Shown here: positions 6,593 through 12,890 of the stretch, piece by piece
Position numbering within the stretch: the first letter of the stretch is position 1
Layout: the number at the start of each line of letters is the position of its first letter
Assembly: GCA_963626295.1 (NCBI GenBank)
Contig: CAVFWS010000044.1
Location: 1 to 14,839, forward strand
DNA: 14,839 nt
Source: UBA1731 sp963626295
GTDB taxonomy: Bacteria; Verrucomicrobiota; Kiritimatiellia; RFP12; UBA1067
Direction of reading: 5' to 3'
Position numbers and translations under genes: made by a program
Notes under the pieces: model-generated
What the model saw: the letters and a program-made list of their open reading frames with translations, nothing else
What the model was told of the DNA's origin: nothing
Database searches by the model: none

Positions 6593-8548
6593 ATGATGAA
6601 TGCTGACGTGATTCGCATGGTGAAGTCCCGTTGCGTTTCCGCTTTCGCCCTTTGCTCCGTGCTGGGCGTGGCGGCATTGGAGAATCCGGCGTTCGAAGGC
6701 ATCAAGGACGGACAGGCCGTAGGGTGGAAGTCCTCCGGCGGATGCTTCCGCGCAGAGAAGGGCGCAGGGGCCAACGGTTCCGGTGGATTGGTGTGGGAGT
6801 CCCCTGAGCCCGCGAAGCGTATGGCGGCGTGCCTTCAGGAAGTGGATGTGGTCAGTGGACAGCCGTACCATTTCGCCTGTTCGGTGCGCACCGAGAATTT
6901 CAGCGCAGCCCAGGGTGGATTTGCCGCGATCTGCATGGAGTGGTATGACGCCAACGGCAAGTGGATGGGCGGCGGATACAGCAAGCCGTTCAAGGAGGGC
7001 AACTCCGATTGGGTGCAGATCGAGGGTTCGACCCGCGACATACCGCTTCAGGCGAAGACGGTTCGTCTCCAGCTGTATGTCGCGAAGGGCGCGACGGGAG
7101 TCGTCGCGTTCGACAACGTTTCCGTGCGTCCGCTTTCGAGGCCGCCTGTAGCATTCGTATTCTCCAGCGCATATCGGGATGTTGCGGCATCGGGCAATGT
7201 GCGGTTCCACGCCGCATTCTATCCGGGGATGCAATCCACGAACGAGACGCTGTCCGCAGAGTTCTCGTACATCGGCGCGGATGGGGCGGAAGTCCGCGTG
7301 AAGCCTACGGAATTTGCCGCCGACGGCGCCACCCTCGCGCTTCGCGTCGATGACGTCGCGATGGGCACGCATCCGGTCGTGTGCGTCCTTACCGGCAATG
7401 CGGGCCGCAAGCTCGGCTCTGCGGTGTGCGAGTTCACCCGAGTGCAGCGGCTCCCCGAACGGACGGTGTGGATCGACGGGCACAACCGCTGCATCGTGAA
7501 CGGAAAGCCGTTCTTCCCGCTCGGGATGTATTGGGGCAAGGTGGAGCCGGCCAAGCTCGCCAAGTACTGCGAAGGGCCATTCAACTGCCTGATGCCATAT
7601 GCCCGCGCCACGCCCAAGGATCTGGACCTGTGCCACGAGAAGGGGCTGATGGCGTTCGTGAACCTGAAGAACGAGATCCTGCATTCCGCCTGGGCGAGAA
7701 ACCGCAGGATCACCACGCAGGACGAGGTGGACGCATTCTTCGAGCAGGAGATAGACAAGGTCAAGGACCATCCCGCGCTTCTGGGGTGGTACGTGAACGA
7801 CGAGGCCCCTACGATGGAGATTCCGGAGCGTACGCACCTGTATTCGATCTTCCGCAGGCTCGACCCGAACCATCCGACATGGGCGGTGCTGGACCGCACG
7901 TATGACTTGCGGGAATTCACCCCTACGTATGACGTGCTGGGGGTGGATCCCTACCCGGTGGCGAAAAAGCCGCTTTCGCACATAGCGGAATTCATGATGG
8001 AAACCCGCAGGGCGGTGTTCAATGACCGTCCGATGTGGAATGTGCCGCAGGCGTTCAACTGGGGATGGTACCGCAAGCATGATGCGGGCGTCGAGCGGTT
8101 CCCGACCGAGCAGGAGCTGAAGAGCATGAATTGGCAGCACATCGCCCTTGGGGCCAATGGCCTCGTCTCCTATTGCTTCCATGCGTATTTCCGCGACTTG
8201 CCAACCCCCGAAGACTTCGACAGGCATTGGGGCATTGTCTGCGATGCGGCGAGGGAGGTCAAGAGGATGATGCCGGTGCTGCTCTCGGTCGAGAAGGCGC
8301 CCGGAATCGGCGGAGCCCCGAAAATGATGCCAGTAAGGGTGTGGGCGCTTGACGGAGACGCATATGTGCTGGCCGTCAATCCGCTGAATGAACGGCAGGA
8401 TGCGTCACTGGCCATCTCCGAAGGGAAGTGGAAGGCCGTCTCGTGCGAAGTCGGCGCAGCGGGGCGCATGGACGATTCCGGGAAGATCCTTGAAGTGTCG
8501 CTTCCGCCGATAGGCGTGTCGTTCATGCGCCTCACGCCAGTTAGGTAA
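6593..8548 (+). CDS. Secreted CBM + TIM-barrel glycoside hydrolase-like protein
   Basis: This is a 651-residue exported protein with the build of a carbohydrate-active enzyme; the exact family is not recognised. Residues about 9-28 form a signal peptide (MVKSRCVSAFALCSVLGVAA). Residues about 29-178 resemble a CenC-like (CBM4/9-type) jelly roll: it opens with ENPAFE, carries LQEVDVVSGQPYHFACSVRT and ends AFDNVSVRPL. A linking beta domain spans about 185-285. A clan GH-A-like TIM barrel covers about 292-560 (WIDGHNRCIVNGKPFFPLGM, then HPALLGWYVNDEAP, DVLGVDPYP, WNVPQAFNWGWY, GLVSYCFHAYF). A small beta domain closes it. E404 in NDEAP looks like the acid/base. At the place where a nucleophile Glu might be expected there is Q486 in VPQAF. 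Starts at 6593 or 6596 share an AAGGA at 6584-6588. A polysaccharide-degrading or glycan-binding role is likely; the substrate is unknown. Confidence 0.78.
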   Translation: MMNADVIRMVKSRCVSAFALCSVLGVAALENPAFEGIKDGQAVGWKSSGGCFRAEKGAGANGSGGLVWESPEPAKRMAACLQEVDVVSGQPYHFACSVRTENFSAAQGGFAAICMEWYDANGKWMGGGYSKPFKEGNSDWVQIEGSTRDIPLQAKTVRLQLYVAKGATGVVAFDNVSVRPLSRPPVAFVFSSAYRDVAASGNVRFHAAFYPGMQSTNETLSAEFSYIGADGAEVRVKPTEFAADGATLALRVDDVAMGTHPVVCVLTGNAGRKLGSAVCEFTRVQRLPERTVWIDGHNRCIVNGKPFFPLGMYWGKVEPAKLAKYCEGPFNCLMPYARATPKDLDLCHEKGLMAFVNLKNEILHSAWARNRRITTQDEVDAFFEQEIDKVKDHPALLGWYVNDEAPTMEIPERTHLYSIFRRLDPNHPTWAVLDRTYDLREFTPTYDVLGVDPYPVAKKPLSHIAEFMMETRRAVFNDRPMWNVPQAFNWGWYRKHDAGVERFPTEQELKSMNWQHIALGANGLVSYCFHAYFRDLPTPEDFDRHWGIVCDAAREVKRMMPVLLSVEKAPGIGGAPKMMPVRVWALDGDAYVLAVNPLNERQDASLAISEGKWKAVSCEVGAAGRMDDSGKILEVSLPPIGVSFMRLTPVR

Positions 8549-8560
8549 ATCACTGAACAG

Positions 8561-8589
8561 TTGATGTGTGCGGCTGTCTTTAGTATAAT
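8561..8589 (+). promoter_or_regulatory. Sigma70-type promoter for the isomerase/DUF4432 pair
   Basis: TTGATG (8561-8566), a 17-bp spacer and a perfect TATAAT (8584-8589) form a well-spaced sigma70-type promoter. It lies 13 bp after the stop of the glycosidase-like gene. Transcription would start near 8596, giving a leader of about 90 nt before the ATG at 8687. Confidence 0.7.
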
Positions 8590-8621
8590 CATGCGCCAAA
8601 GACCGCTATTTGCTTCCCTTT

Positions 8622-8654
8622 GCCAATGCGCAACACAAACCGATGCGGATTGGC
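8622..8654 (+). other. Possible leader hairpin
   Basis: GCCAAT (8622-8627) is fully complementary to ATTGGC (8649-8654), with a 21-nt loop, inside the presumed leader of the isomerase-like gene. The ribosome binding site AGGAGA (8671-8676) lies 16 nt beyond the stem. The stem is only 6 bp and no known riboswitch pattern is recognised, so this is tentative. Confidence 0.25.
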
Positions 8655-8686
8655 CGGCGGAGCGAAATACAGGAGATTAAAGCAAG

Positions 8687-9547
8687 ATGAAGGCAAATGT
8701 TTCGAGGGCTGGCTTCCTCAAGTCGCTTGGCGCTTCCGCCGCGCTGTTCACCGCCGGGTGCAAGTGTCCGTTCGGCGGACAGAAGAAGGGGCGTCCGATC
8801 GCGCTACAGCTGTGGAGCATCAACAAGATCATGTGGAAGACGATGCCGCCGGAGGAGGTGTTCGCGAAGCTGCGCGAGATCGGCTTCGACGGCGTGGAGT
8901 TCGCCGGGTTCGGCGGCAAGAGCGCAAGGGAGATACGCAAGCTCCTTGCGGATTCGGGGCTGCGCGGCATGGGTGCGCACACGAGCGGGATCGCGAACTT
9001 CAAGGGCGACAAGCTGAGGCAGAACCTTGATTTCTGCGCCGAGGCCGGCATCGAGTCGTTCACCAACGCATGGGCTAAATTCGAGACGGCGGACGGATGG
9101 AAGAGGTTCGGCTTCGAGATGGGGGAGGCCGCAGAGCAGGCTCGGGCGTGGAAACTGCCGATTTCGTTCCACAACCATTTCCACGAGTTCACGATGAAGT
9201 TCGATGGCGTGTGCGCATGGGATCTCGTGTTCCAGAACTCAAGCAGTCTTCTCCAGCAGCAGCTCGATTCGGGGCAGGTGATCAACCCGGGCGAGGATTG
9301 CGTCGAGCGCGTGAACCGCTATCGCGGGCGCAACTTCTCCATGCACATGAAGGAGAATACCCCGAGCGAATGGGGCTTCTTCGGCGTTCCACCGGACGAT
9401 GGCGGCAAGGTGGTCCCGTGGGGCGAACTCGTGTCCTGCCTTGAGGACGAACCCAGCTTCAGGTGGTATGTGGTCGAATGCGAGCGCAAGCCCGATTCGT
9501 TCATTCCGGCAGAGAAGAACCTTGCGTTCCTCAAGGCCAGGATCTGA
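8687..9547 (+). CDS. Exported sugar phosphate isomerase/epimerase-like TIM barrel
   Basis: The 286-residue protein belongs to the xylose-isomerase-like TIM-barrel superfamily (AP_endonuc_2 type), which isomerises, epimerises or lyases sugars and keto-sugars with a divalent metal. Visible elements are IALQLWS, then the GFDGVEFAGFGG strand (67-78), FHNHFHEF (161-168), QQLDSGQV (191-198), FSMHMKEN (217-224) and VVECER (262-267). They supply probable metal or substrate residues E71, H162, D194, H220 and E264. The N-terminus SRAGFLKSLGASAALFTAGC reads like a Tat or lipoprotein signal with one Arg instead of two; C25 could be lipidated, but the lipobox is poor. Export is therefore likely but the route is unclear. 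AGGAGA at 8671-8676 sets the start. The DUF4432 gene follows 26 bp later, probably in the same transcript. The substrate is unknown. Confidence 0.82.
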   Translation: MKANVSRAGFLKSLGASAALFTAGCKCPFGGQKKGRPIALQLWSINKIMWKTMPPEEVFAKLREIGFDGVEFAGFGGKSAREIRKLLADSGLRGMGAHTSGIANFKGDKLRQNLDFCAEAGIESFTNAWAKFETADGWKRFGFEMGEAAEQARAWKLPISFHNHFHEFTMKFDGVCAWDLVFQNSSSLLQQQLDSGQVINPGEDCVERVNRYRGRNFSMHMKENTPSEWGFFGVPPDDGGKVVPWGELVSCLEDEPSFRWYVVECERKPDSFIPAEKNLAFLKARI

Positions 9548-9560
9548 CGCATGGGGTCGA

Positions 9561-9566
9561 AAGGAG
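9561..9566 (+). promoter_or_regulatory. Ribosome binding site fixing a GTG start
   Basis: AAGGAG lies 7 nt before a GTG at 9574. This chooses GTG 9574 over longer in-frame starts, which would run back into the preceding isomerase-like gene. Confidence 0.75.
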
Positions 9567-9573
9567 CATTATC

Positions 9574-10656
9574 GTGAAGACGTATTTGCGTGATAATTTC
9601 TTTACGGACAAGGAAACGCCGCTTGTGGAGGCGGGCGAGCTCAAGGCTTCCCTGTTTACGTACTCAACCGGCATAAGGGCCGTTCGGATATCGAACGCGA
9701 AGGGCTCGGCCACGGTACTGCCATTCGACGGGCAGGTCGTCTGGCGTTGCGAATTCCTCGGCAGGGAACTTGCGATGAAGTCGATATACGATGAGCCGCA
9801 GAAATGTTCGTTCTACGGGGATACGTATGGCGTATTCATAATGCACTGCGGGCTTACGGCGATGGGCAACCCGAGCGCCGCCGATACGCATCCGGGTCAC
9901 GGCGAGCTTCCCCTCGCGAGATACGAGAAGGCGTGGGTCGAGACGGGGCGCGACGACAGGGGCGCCTGGATCGCGGTCGGCGGCCTGTACGCGCATCGCC
10001 GGTGCTTTGCGGCGAACTACGAGTTCAGCCCGGCCGTCAGGCTGCGGGAAGGGGCCACGTCGCTGGAGATTGACGTCGAGTTCACGAACCTCAAGGACTT
10101 GCCGCTTGAGTACTACTACCTGTGCCACATCAACCATCGTCCGGTGGACGGGTCGAGGCTGTACTATACGGCCGATCCCAGGAAGGCGATAATAAACAGG
10201 GAGGTTCCGGAGGGATACCGCAGCGACTGGGCGAAGGCGACCAATGCGTGGCTCGACGAGTTCGCCAAGAATCCGTCCTGCGGCGACGTGATCGGCGCGA
10301 AGGGCGAGTCGTACCGTCCTGAGATAGTCAACTGCTTCATGCACCATGCCGCAAGGGACGGTTGGGCGTACACCATGCAGATGGAGCCGTCCGGCACGGC
10401 GATCTACGTGAAGCACGATCCGAAGCAGCTGCCGTACGGCACCCGCTGGATCGCCCGCACGGAGGACGAGGATGCGCTTGGGATGTGCCTGCCGGCCACG
10501 TCCGAGCACAAGGGACGCCTCTATTGCCAGGGGCACAGGCAGCAGCGCATCCTCAAGACGGGCAAGTCCGTCCGCTACCACATCGAGACCGGCTTGCTTG
10601 ACGGGAAGTCCGCCGCCGCGATGAAGCGGCTGATCGTCTCATCTATGGGGAAGTGA
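9574..10656 (+). CDS. DUF4432 / aldose 1-epimerase-like protein
   Basis: This 360-residue protein resembles the DUF4432 branch of the galactose-mutarotase-like beta-sandwich superfamily. Its members are thought to act on sugars or sugar derivatives (anomer interconversion or a related reaction). The visible family features are FDGQVVWRCEFLGREL (51-66), ADTHPGHGELP (103-113) with the mutarotase-like HG pair, a run of beta strands with LEIDVEFTNLKDLPLEY (164-180), and YYLCHINHRP (181-190). H109 and H185/H188 are candidate active-site histidines. No signal peptide is present, so it should be cytoplasmic, unlike its upstream partner. The GTG start is supported by AAGGAG at 9561-9566. It sits 26 bp after the isomerase-like gene, so the two are probably cotranscribed for uptake and processing of one sugar. 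The next gene has its own promoter. Confidence 0.8.
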   Translation: MKTYLRDNFFTDKETPLVEAGELKASLFTYSTGIRAVRISNAKGSATVLPFDGQVVWRCEFLGRELAMKSIYDEPQKCSFYGDTYGVFIMHCGLTAMGNPSAADTHPGHGELPLARYEKAWVETGRDDRGAWIAVGGLYAHRRCFAANYEFSPAVRLREGATSLEIDVEFTNLKDLPLEYYYLCHINHRPVDGSRLYYTADPRKAIINREVPEGYRSDWAKATNAWLDEFAKNPSCGDVIGAKGESYRPEIVNCFMHHAARDGWAYTMQMEPSGTAIYVKHDPKQLPYGTRWIARTEDEDALGMCLPATSEHKGRLYCQGHRQQRILKTGKSVRYHIETGLLDGKSAAAMKRLIVSSMGK

Positions 10657-10718
10657 GCGACATAGGCCATAGGCCGATGCGAACGACAAAACCAGTGCTT
10701 TTGCCCGGCACGTTTTTG

Positions 10719-10727
10719 TGATATAAT
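10719..10727 (+). promoter_or_regulatory. Extended -10 promoter for ispD
   Basis: TGATATAAT is an extended -10 (TG-N-TATAAT; TATAAT at 10722-10727) in the 104-bp gap before ispD. TTGCCC at 10701-10706 could act as a weak -35, but the spacer is only 15 bp. The leader would be about 27 nt. Confidence 0.6.
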
Positions 10728-10760
10728 TCCGCACAAGAATATTGAAGGGATTGAGAAGTA

Positions 10761-11438
10761 ATGGTTACCGCTATAATTGTTGCAGCCGGTAAGTCAGAGC
10801 GCATGGGCGGAGGGGCCGACAAGGCATTCCTCAGCCTTGGCTCGAAGCCGGTGGTCGCGTGGAGTCTTTTGGCCTTTGAGAAGAACGCCGATATCGATTC
10901 CATAATTCTCGTCGTTCGCAAGGATCAGGTCACGGCGGCAAAGGCCGTCGCGAGGATGTTCGGCATATCGAAGCTAACCAAGATAGTGGCGGGCGGTGCG
11001 CGGCGGCAGGATTCGGTGCAGGCCGGCCTCAAGGAGGTCGATTCCGATACCAGGATTGTCGCGGTGCATGACGGCGCCCGCCCCTGCGTCTCGCAGGAGG
11101 TGATATCCGACGTAATCAAGTCCGCGAAGCGCGGGACCGCATCCGTCACCGGGTGCAGGATGCGCGATACGGTCAAGATGGTCGAGAAGGGCAGCACGGT
11201 CTCGCAGACGGTCGACAGGGCCAAGTACTGGGCCGTGCAGACCCCGCAGGCGTTCCCGTATTCCATGCTCCGCAAGGCGTATGCGGCCGTAGAGGCCGAG
11301 CAGAAGGAAGTGCTCGACGATGCCCAGGCCGTAGAGACCATGGGCGAGTCGGTGAAGATATGCGAGAGCAACAAGCTCAACATCAAGATAACCACGCCCG
11401 AGGATCTGCAGATCGCGGCGGCAATCCTTAAGCTCTGA
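10761..11438 (+). CDS. ispD: 2-C-methyl-D-erythritol 4-phosphate cytidylyltransferase
   Basis: IspD joins CTP and 2-C-methyl-D-erythritol 4-phosphate to form CDP-methylerythritol in the MEP route to isoprenoids. The 225-residue length is normal. The nucleotide-binding N-terminus IIVAAGKSERMGGGADKAF carries R14 and K21, equivalent to catalytic Arg and Lys of the family. Further signatures are VAGGARRQDSV (76-86), AVHDGARP (101-108) with D104, WAVQTPQAFP (157-166), EVLDDAQAVE (183-192) and the C-terminal NIKITTPEDL (207-216) with K209. The ATG at 10761 follows GAAGGG at 10744-10749. The next gene starts inside the ispD stop codon (TGATG), so the two are coupled. IspF is not fused or adjacent in this window. 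The call is firm and implies a MEP-pathway organism. Confidence 0.95.
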   Translation: MVTAIIVAAGKSERMGGGADKAFLSLGSKPVVAWSLLAFEKNADIDSIILVVRKDQVTAAKAVARMFGISKLTKIVAGGARRQDSVQAGLKEVDSDTRIVAVHDGARPCVSQEVISDVIKSAKRGTASVTGCRMRDTVKMVEKGSTVSQTVDRAKYWAVQTPQAFPYSMLRKAYAAVEAEQKEVLDDAQAVETMGESVKICESNKLNIKITTPEDLQIAAAILKL

Positions 11439-12187
11439 TGGCACGGATATACGGCATCCTCGGAGACGTTCACGCAAACATCGACGCGCTCGATGCCGTA
11501 ATGCGGGATGCCTCCGAGCAGGGGGTCACCGACTGGATCTGCACCGGGGATGTCGTAGGGTACAATGCGTGTCCCTCCGAGTGCATCCATGTGGTGAGGG
11601 ACGTGCTGAAGGCTCCCGTCGTCTGCGGGAACCACGACCACTACGTGGCGTTCGAGCAGAACCTCTCCGATTTCCATCCGGCGGCCGCCCAGGCCGTGCT
11701 GTGGACGCGCGAACACATCACGGATGCGGACATGGAGTGGCTGCGTTCCCTGCCGATGTCGAAGCCGGTGATGGGGATGACGCTCGTGCATGCGACGCTG
11801 GACATGCCGGACCACTGGGGATACATCTTCGACGACATACAGGCCACGAGCCATTTCGTCTACCAGAAGACCCCGCTTTGCTTCCATGGGCACACCCATG
11901 TTCCGGTTGTCTATGAGAAGACCGCATCCGGGGCCGTGCACCACACGCCGGATACGTTTGAGAACGGGGAGTTCCGCATCCAGTCCGGCAAGCAGTATTT
12001 CGTGAACGTAGGGTCGGTGGGCCAGCCGAGGGACGGGGATCCACGCGCGAGCTACGTCCTGTTCGACACCGGCACCCGCACGTTGCGCTTCCGCCGGGTG
12101 GCGTACGATGTGGCCGCCGCGCAGGCCCGTGACGTTGCCGCAGGCCTGCCGGAACGCTGCGCGGCGAGGCTGGCCACCGGCAATTGA
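11438..12187 (+). CDS. Calcineurin-like metallophosphoesterase (YfcE/MJ0936-like)
   Basis: This 249-residue protein carries the full dimetal phosphoesterase signature: GDVHAN with D10 and H12, TGDVVGYNACP with D38, GNHDHY with N65 and H66, LVHAT with H118, and FHGHTHVP with H152 and H154. It resembles the Metallophos_2 group of cytosolic phosphodiesterases/phosphatases, whose physiological substrates are mostly unknown (cyclic nucleotides, nucleotides and protein phosphates are among those reported in the family). There is no signal peptide or membrane segment. The ATG at 11438 shares its first base with the ispD stop (TGATG), so translation is probably coupled. That coupling does not prove a shared pathway. 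The specific substrate cannot be read from the sequence. Confidence 0.9.
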   Translation: MARIYGILGDVHANIDALDAVMRDASEQGVTDWICTGDVVGYNACPSECIHVVRDVLKAPVVCGNHDHYVAFEQNLSDFHPAAAQAVLWTREHITDADMEWLRSLPMSKPVMGMTLVHATLDMPDHWGYIFDDIQATSHFVYQKTPLCFHGHTHVPVVYEKTASGAVHHTPDTFENGEFRIQSGKQYFVNVGSVGQPRDGDPRASYVLFDTGTRTLRFRRVAYDVAAAQARDVAAGLPERCAARLATGN

Positions 12188-12207
12188 CCGACAGCGGAGA
12201 TACTCCA

Positions 12208-12810
12208 ATGATGAACATGACCGAGGCCCCCAGGATGGTATCGTTCGCAATTGCCGTTGCCGTGCTTGCGTCGGGATGCCTCACCTCCGCCCCGCCCCAG
12301 CCAAAGAGCTGGGTCGTTTCCGCATCCCGGAAGCAGGTCGCCGAGATAGACGTGAGCAAGGCCGTGAAGCTCGGGTCTGTTACGGTTGCGGCCCCGTACG
12401 ACAAGTCTGCCTTGGCCGTGAGACGGGCGGACGGCTCCGTGGCGTTCGACGCATACAACGCATTCGCGAGTTCGCCGGCCGCGCTGCTGCGAGCGCCGCT
12501 GGCGACGCTGCTTGGGTGCTCCGGGTGCTTTGGCCTCGTGCTTCCGTCCGCGAGTTCGGCACGCGTGGGCACGACGATTGAGGCGGTGGTGAACGACATT
12601 TCCCTCGACTGCCGCGAGCAGGGCAAGCGGATCGCCCGCGTAAGCCTTACGCTTTCGGTCGTGGAAGGCCGCTCGCTGGTGGAGATCCTGTATGGCGAAG
12701 GGACCGCGGATGCGGCGTCCGGCGACTATTCGGCGGCGTTTTCCGAGGCGTTCGGCAAGGCTGTATCCTCTGCTGTGGCGTCCTCGTCGGTGTTCCCTAA
12801 GAGGAAATGA
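12208..12810 (+). CDS. PqiC/ABC_trans_aux-like lipoprotein
   Basis: This 200-residue protein has a lipoprotein signal ending in VLASGC, so C24 should be lipidated and the protein anchored to a membrane facing the periplasm. The mature part looks like the ABC-type transport auxiliary lipoprotein family (PqiC type). It has KLGSVTVAAPYDKSALAVRR followed by DGSVAFDAYNAFASSPAALL, the usual spacing of strand, conserved Tyr and 'FDAYNAWA-like' turn, and ends with a strand/helix pair. PqiC-like proteins normally serve MCE-domain lipid-transport systems (Pqi, Mla, Let), but no MCE, permease or ATPase gene is nearby. GGAG at 12196-12199 supports ATG 12208; a TTG at 12184 would put extra residues before the signal and is less likely. 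It lies 20 bp after the phosphoesterase gene. Family assignment is by pattern only. Confidence 0.65.
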   Translation: MMNMTEAPRMVSFAIAVAVLASGCLTSAPPQPKSWVVSASRKQVAEIDVSKAVKLGSVTVAAPYDKSALAVRRADGSVAFDAYNAFASSPAALLRAPLATLLGCSGCFGLVLPSASSARVGTTIEAVVNDISLDCREQGKRIARVSLTLSVVEGRSLVEILYGEGTADAASGDYSAAFSEAFGKAVSSAVASSSVFPKRK

Positions 12811-12826
12811 CCGCCATTTGCGCCGA

Positions 12827-12854
12827 TTGACATTTCAGCAACTAATGGTACACT
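12827..12854 (+). promoter_or_regulatory. Sigma70-type promoter for the Gfo/Idh/MocA gene
   Basis: A perfect -35 TTGACA (12827-12832), a 16-bp spacer and an extended -10 TGGTACACT (TACACT at 12849-12854) lie in the 80-bp gap. The leader would be about 30 nt, ending in AAGGAGAT (12879-12886) just before the ATG. This is the best -35 in the window. Confidence 0.75.
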
Positions 12855-12890
12855 ACCAGCCCAACAGACAAATACTACAAGGAGATACGT

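Noticed and set aside
6341..8227. A 628-codon open frame on the - strand
   Set aside because: Antisense to ruvC and the glycosidase-like gene. Low-complexity Arg/His/Leu composition with no promoter or recognisable domain.
9463..9573. Longer start for the DUF4432 gene
   Set aside because: It would overlap the end of the isomerase-like gene by 85 bp. GTG 9574 has a well-spaced AAGGAG, and the protein aligns with the family from there.
10661..10675. Tandem CATAGGC repeat and GGCCATAGGCC inverted repeat
   Set aside because: Two copies of 7 bp in a short gap are expected by chance, and no link to a promoter or known operator is visible.
10694..10719. Intrinsic terminator after the DUF4432 gene (GTGC...GCAC followed by a T-run)
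   Set aside because: The stem is only 4 bp with a 9-nt loop, and the T-run lies in the spacer of the ispD promoter. Too weak to call.
10925..12250. A 441-codon open frame on the - strand
   Set aside because: Antisense shadow of ispD and the phosphoesterase, both of which carry complete catalytic motifs on the + strand.
12805..12819. AAATG/CATTT hairpin at the end of the lipoprotein gene
   Set aside because: A 5-bp A+T stem overlapping the stop codon, with no T-tract; likely chance.
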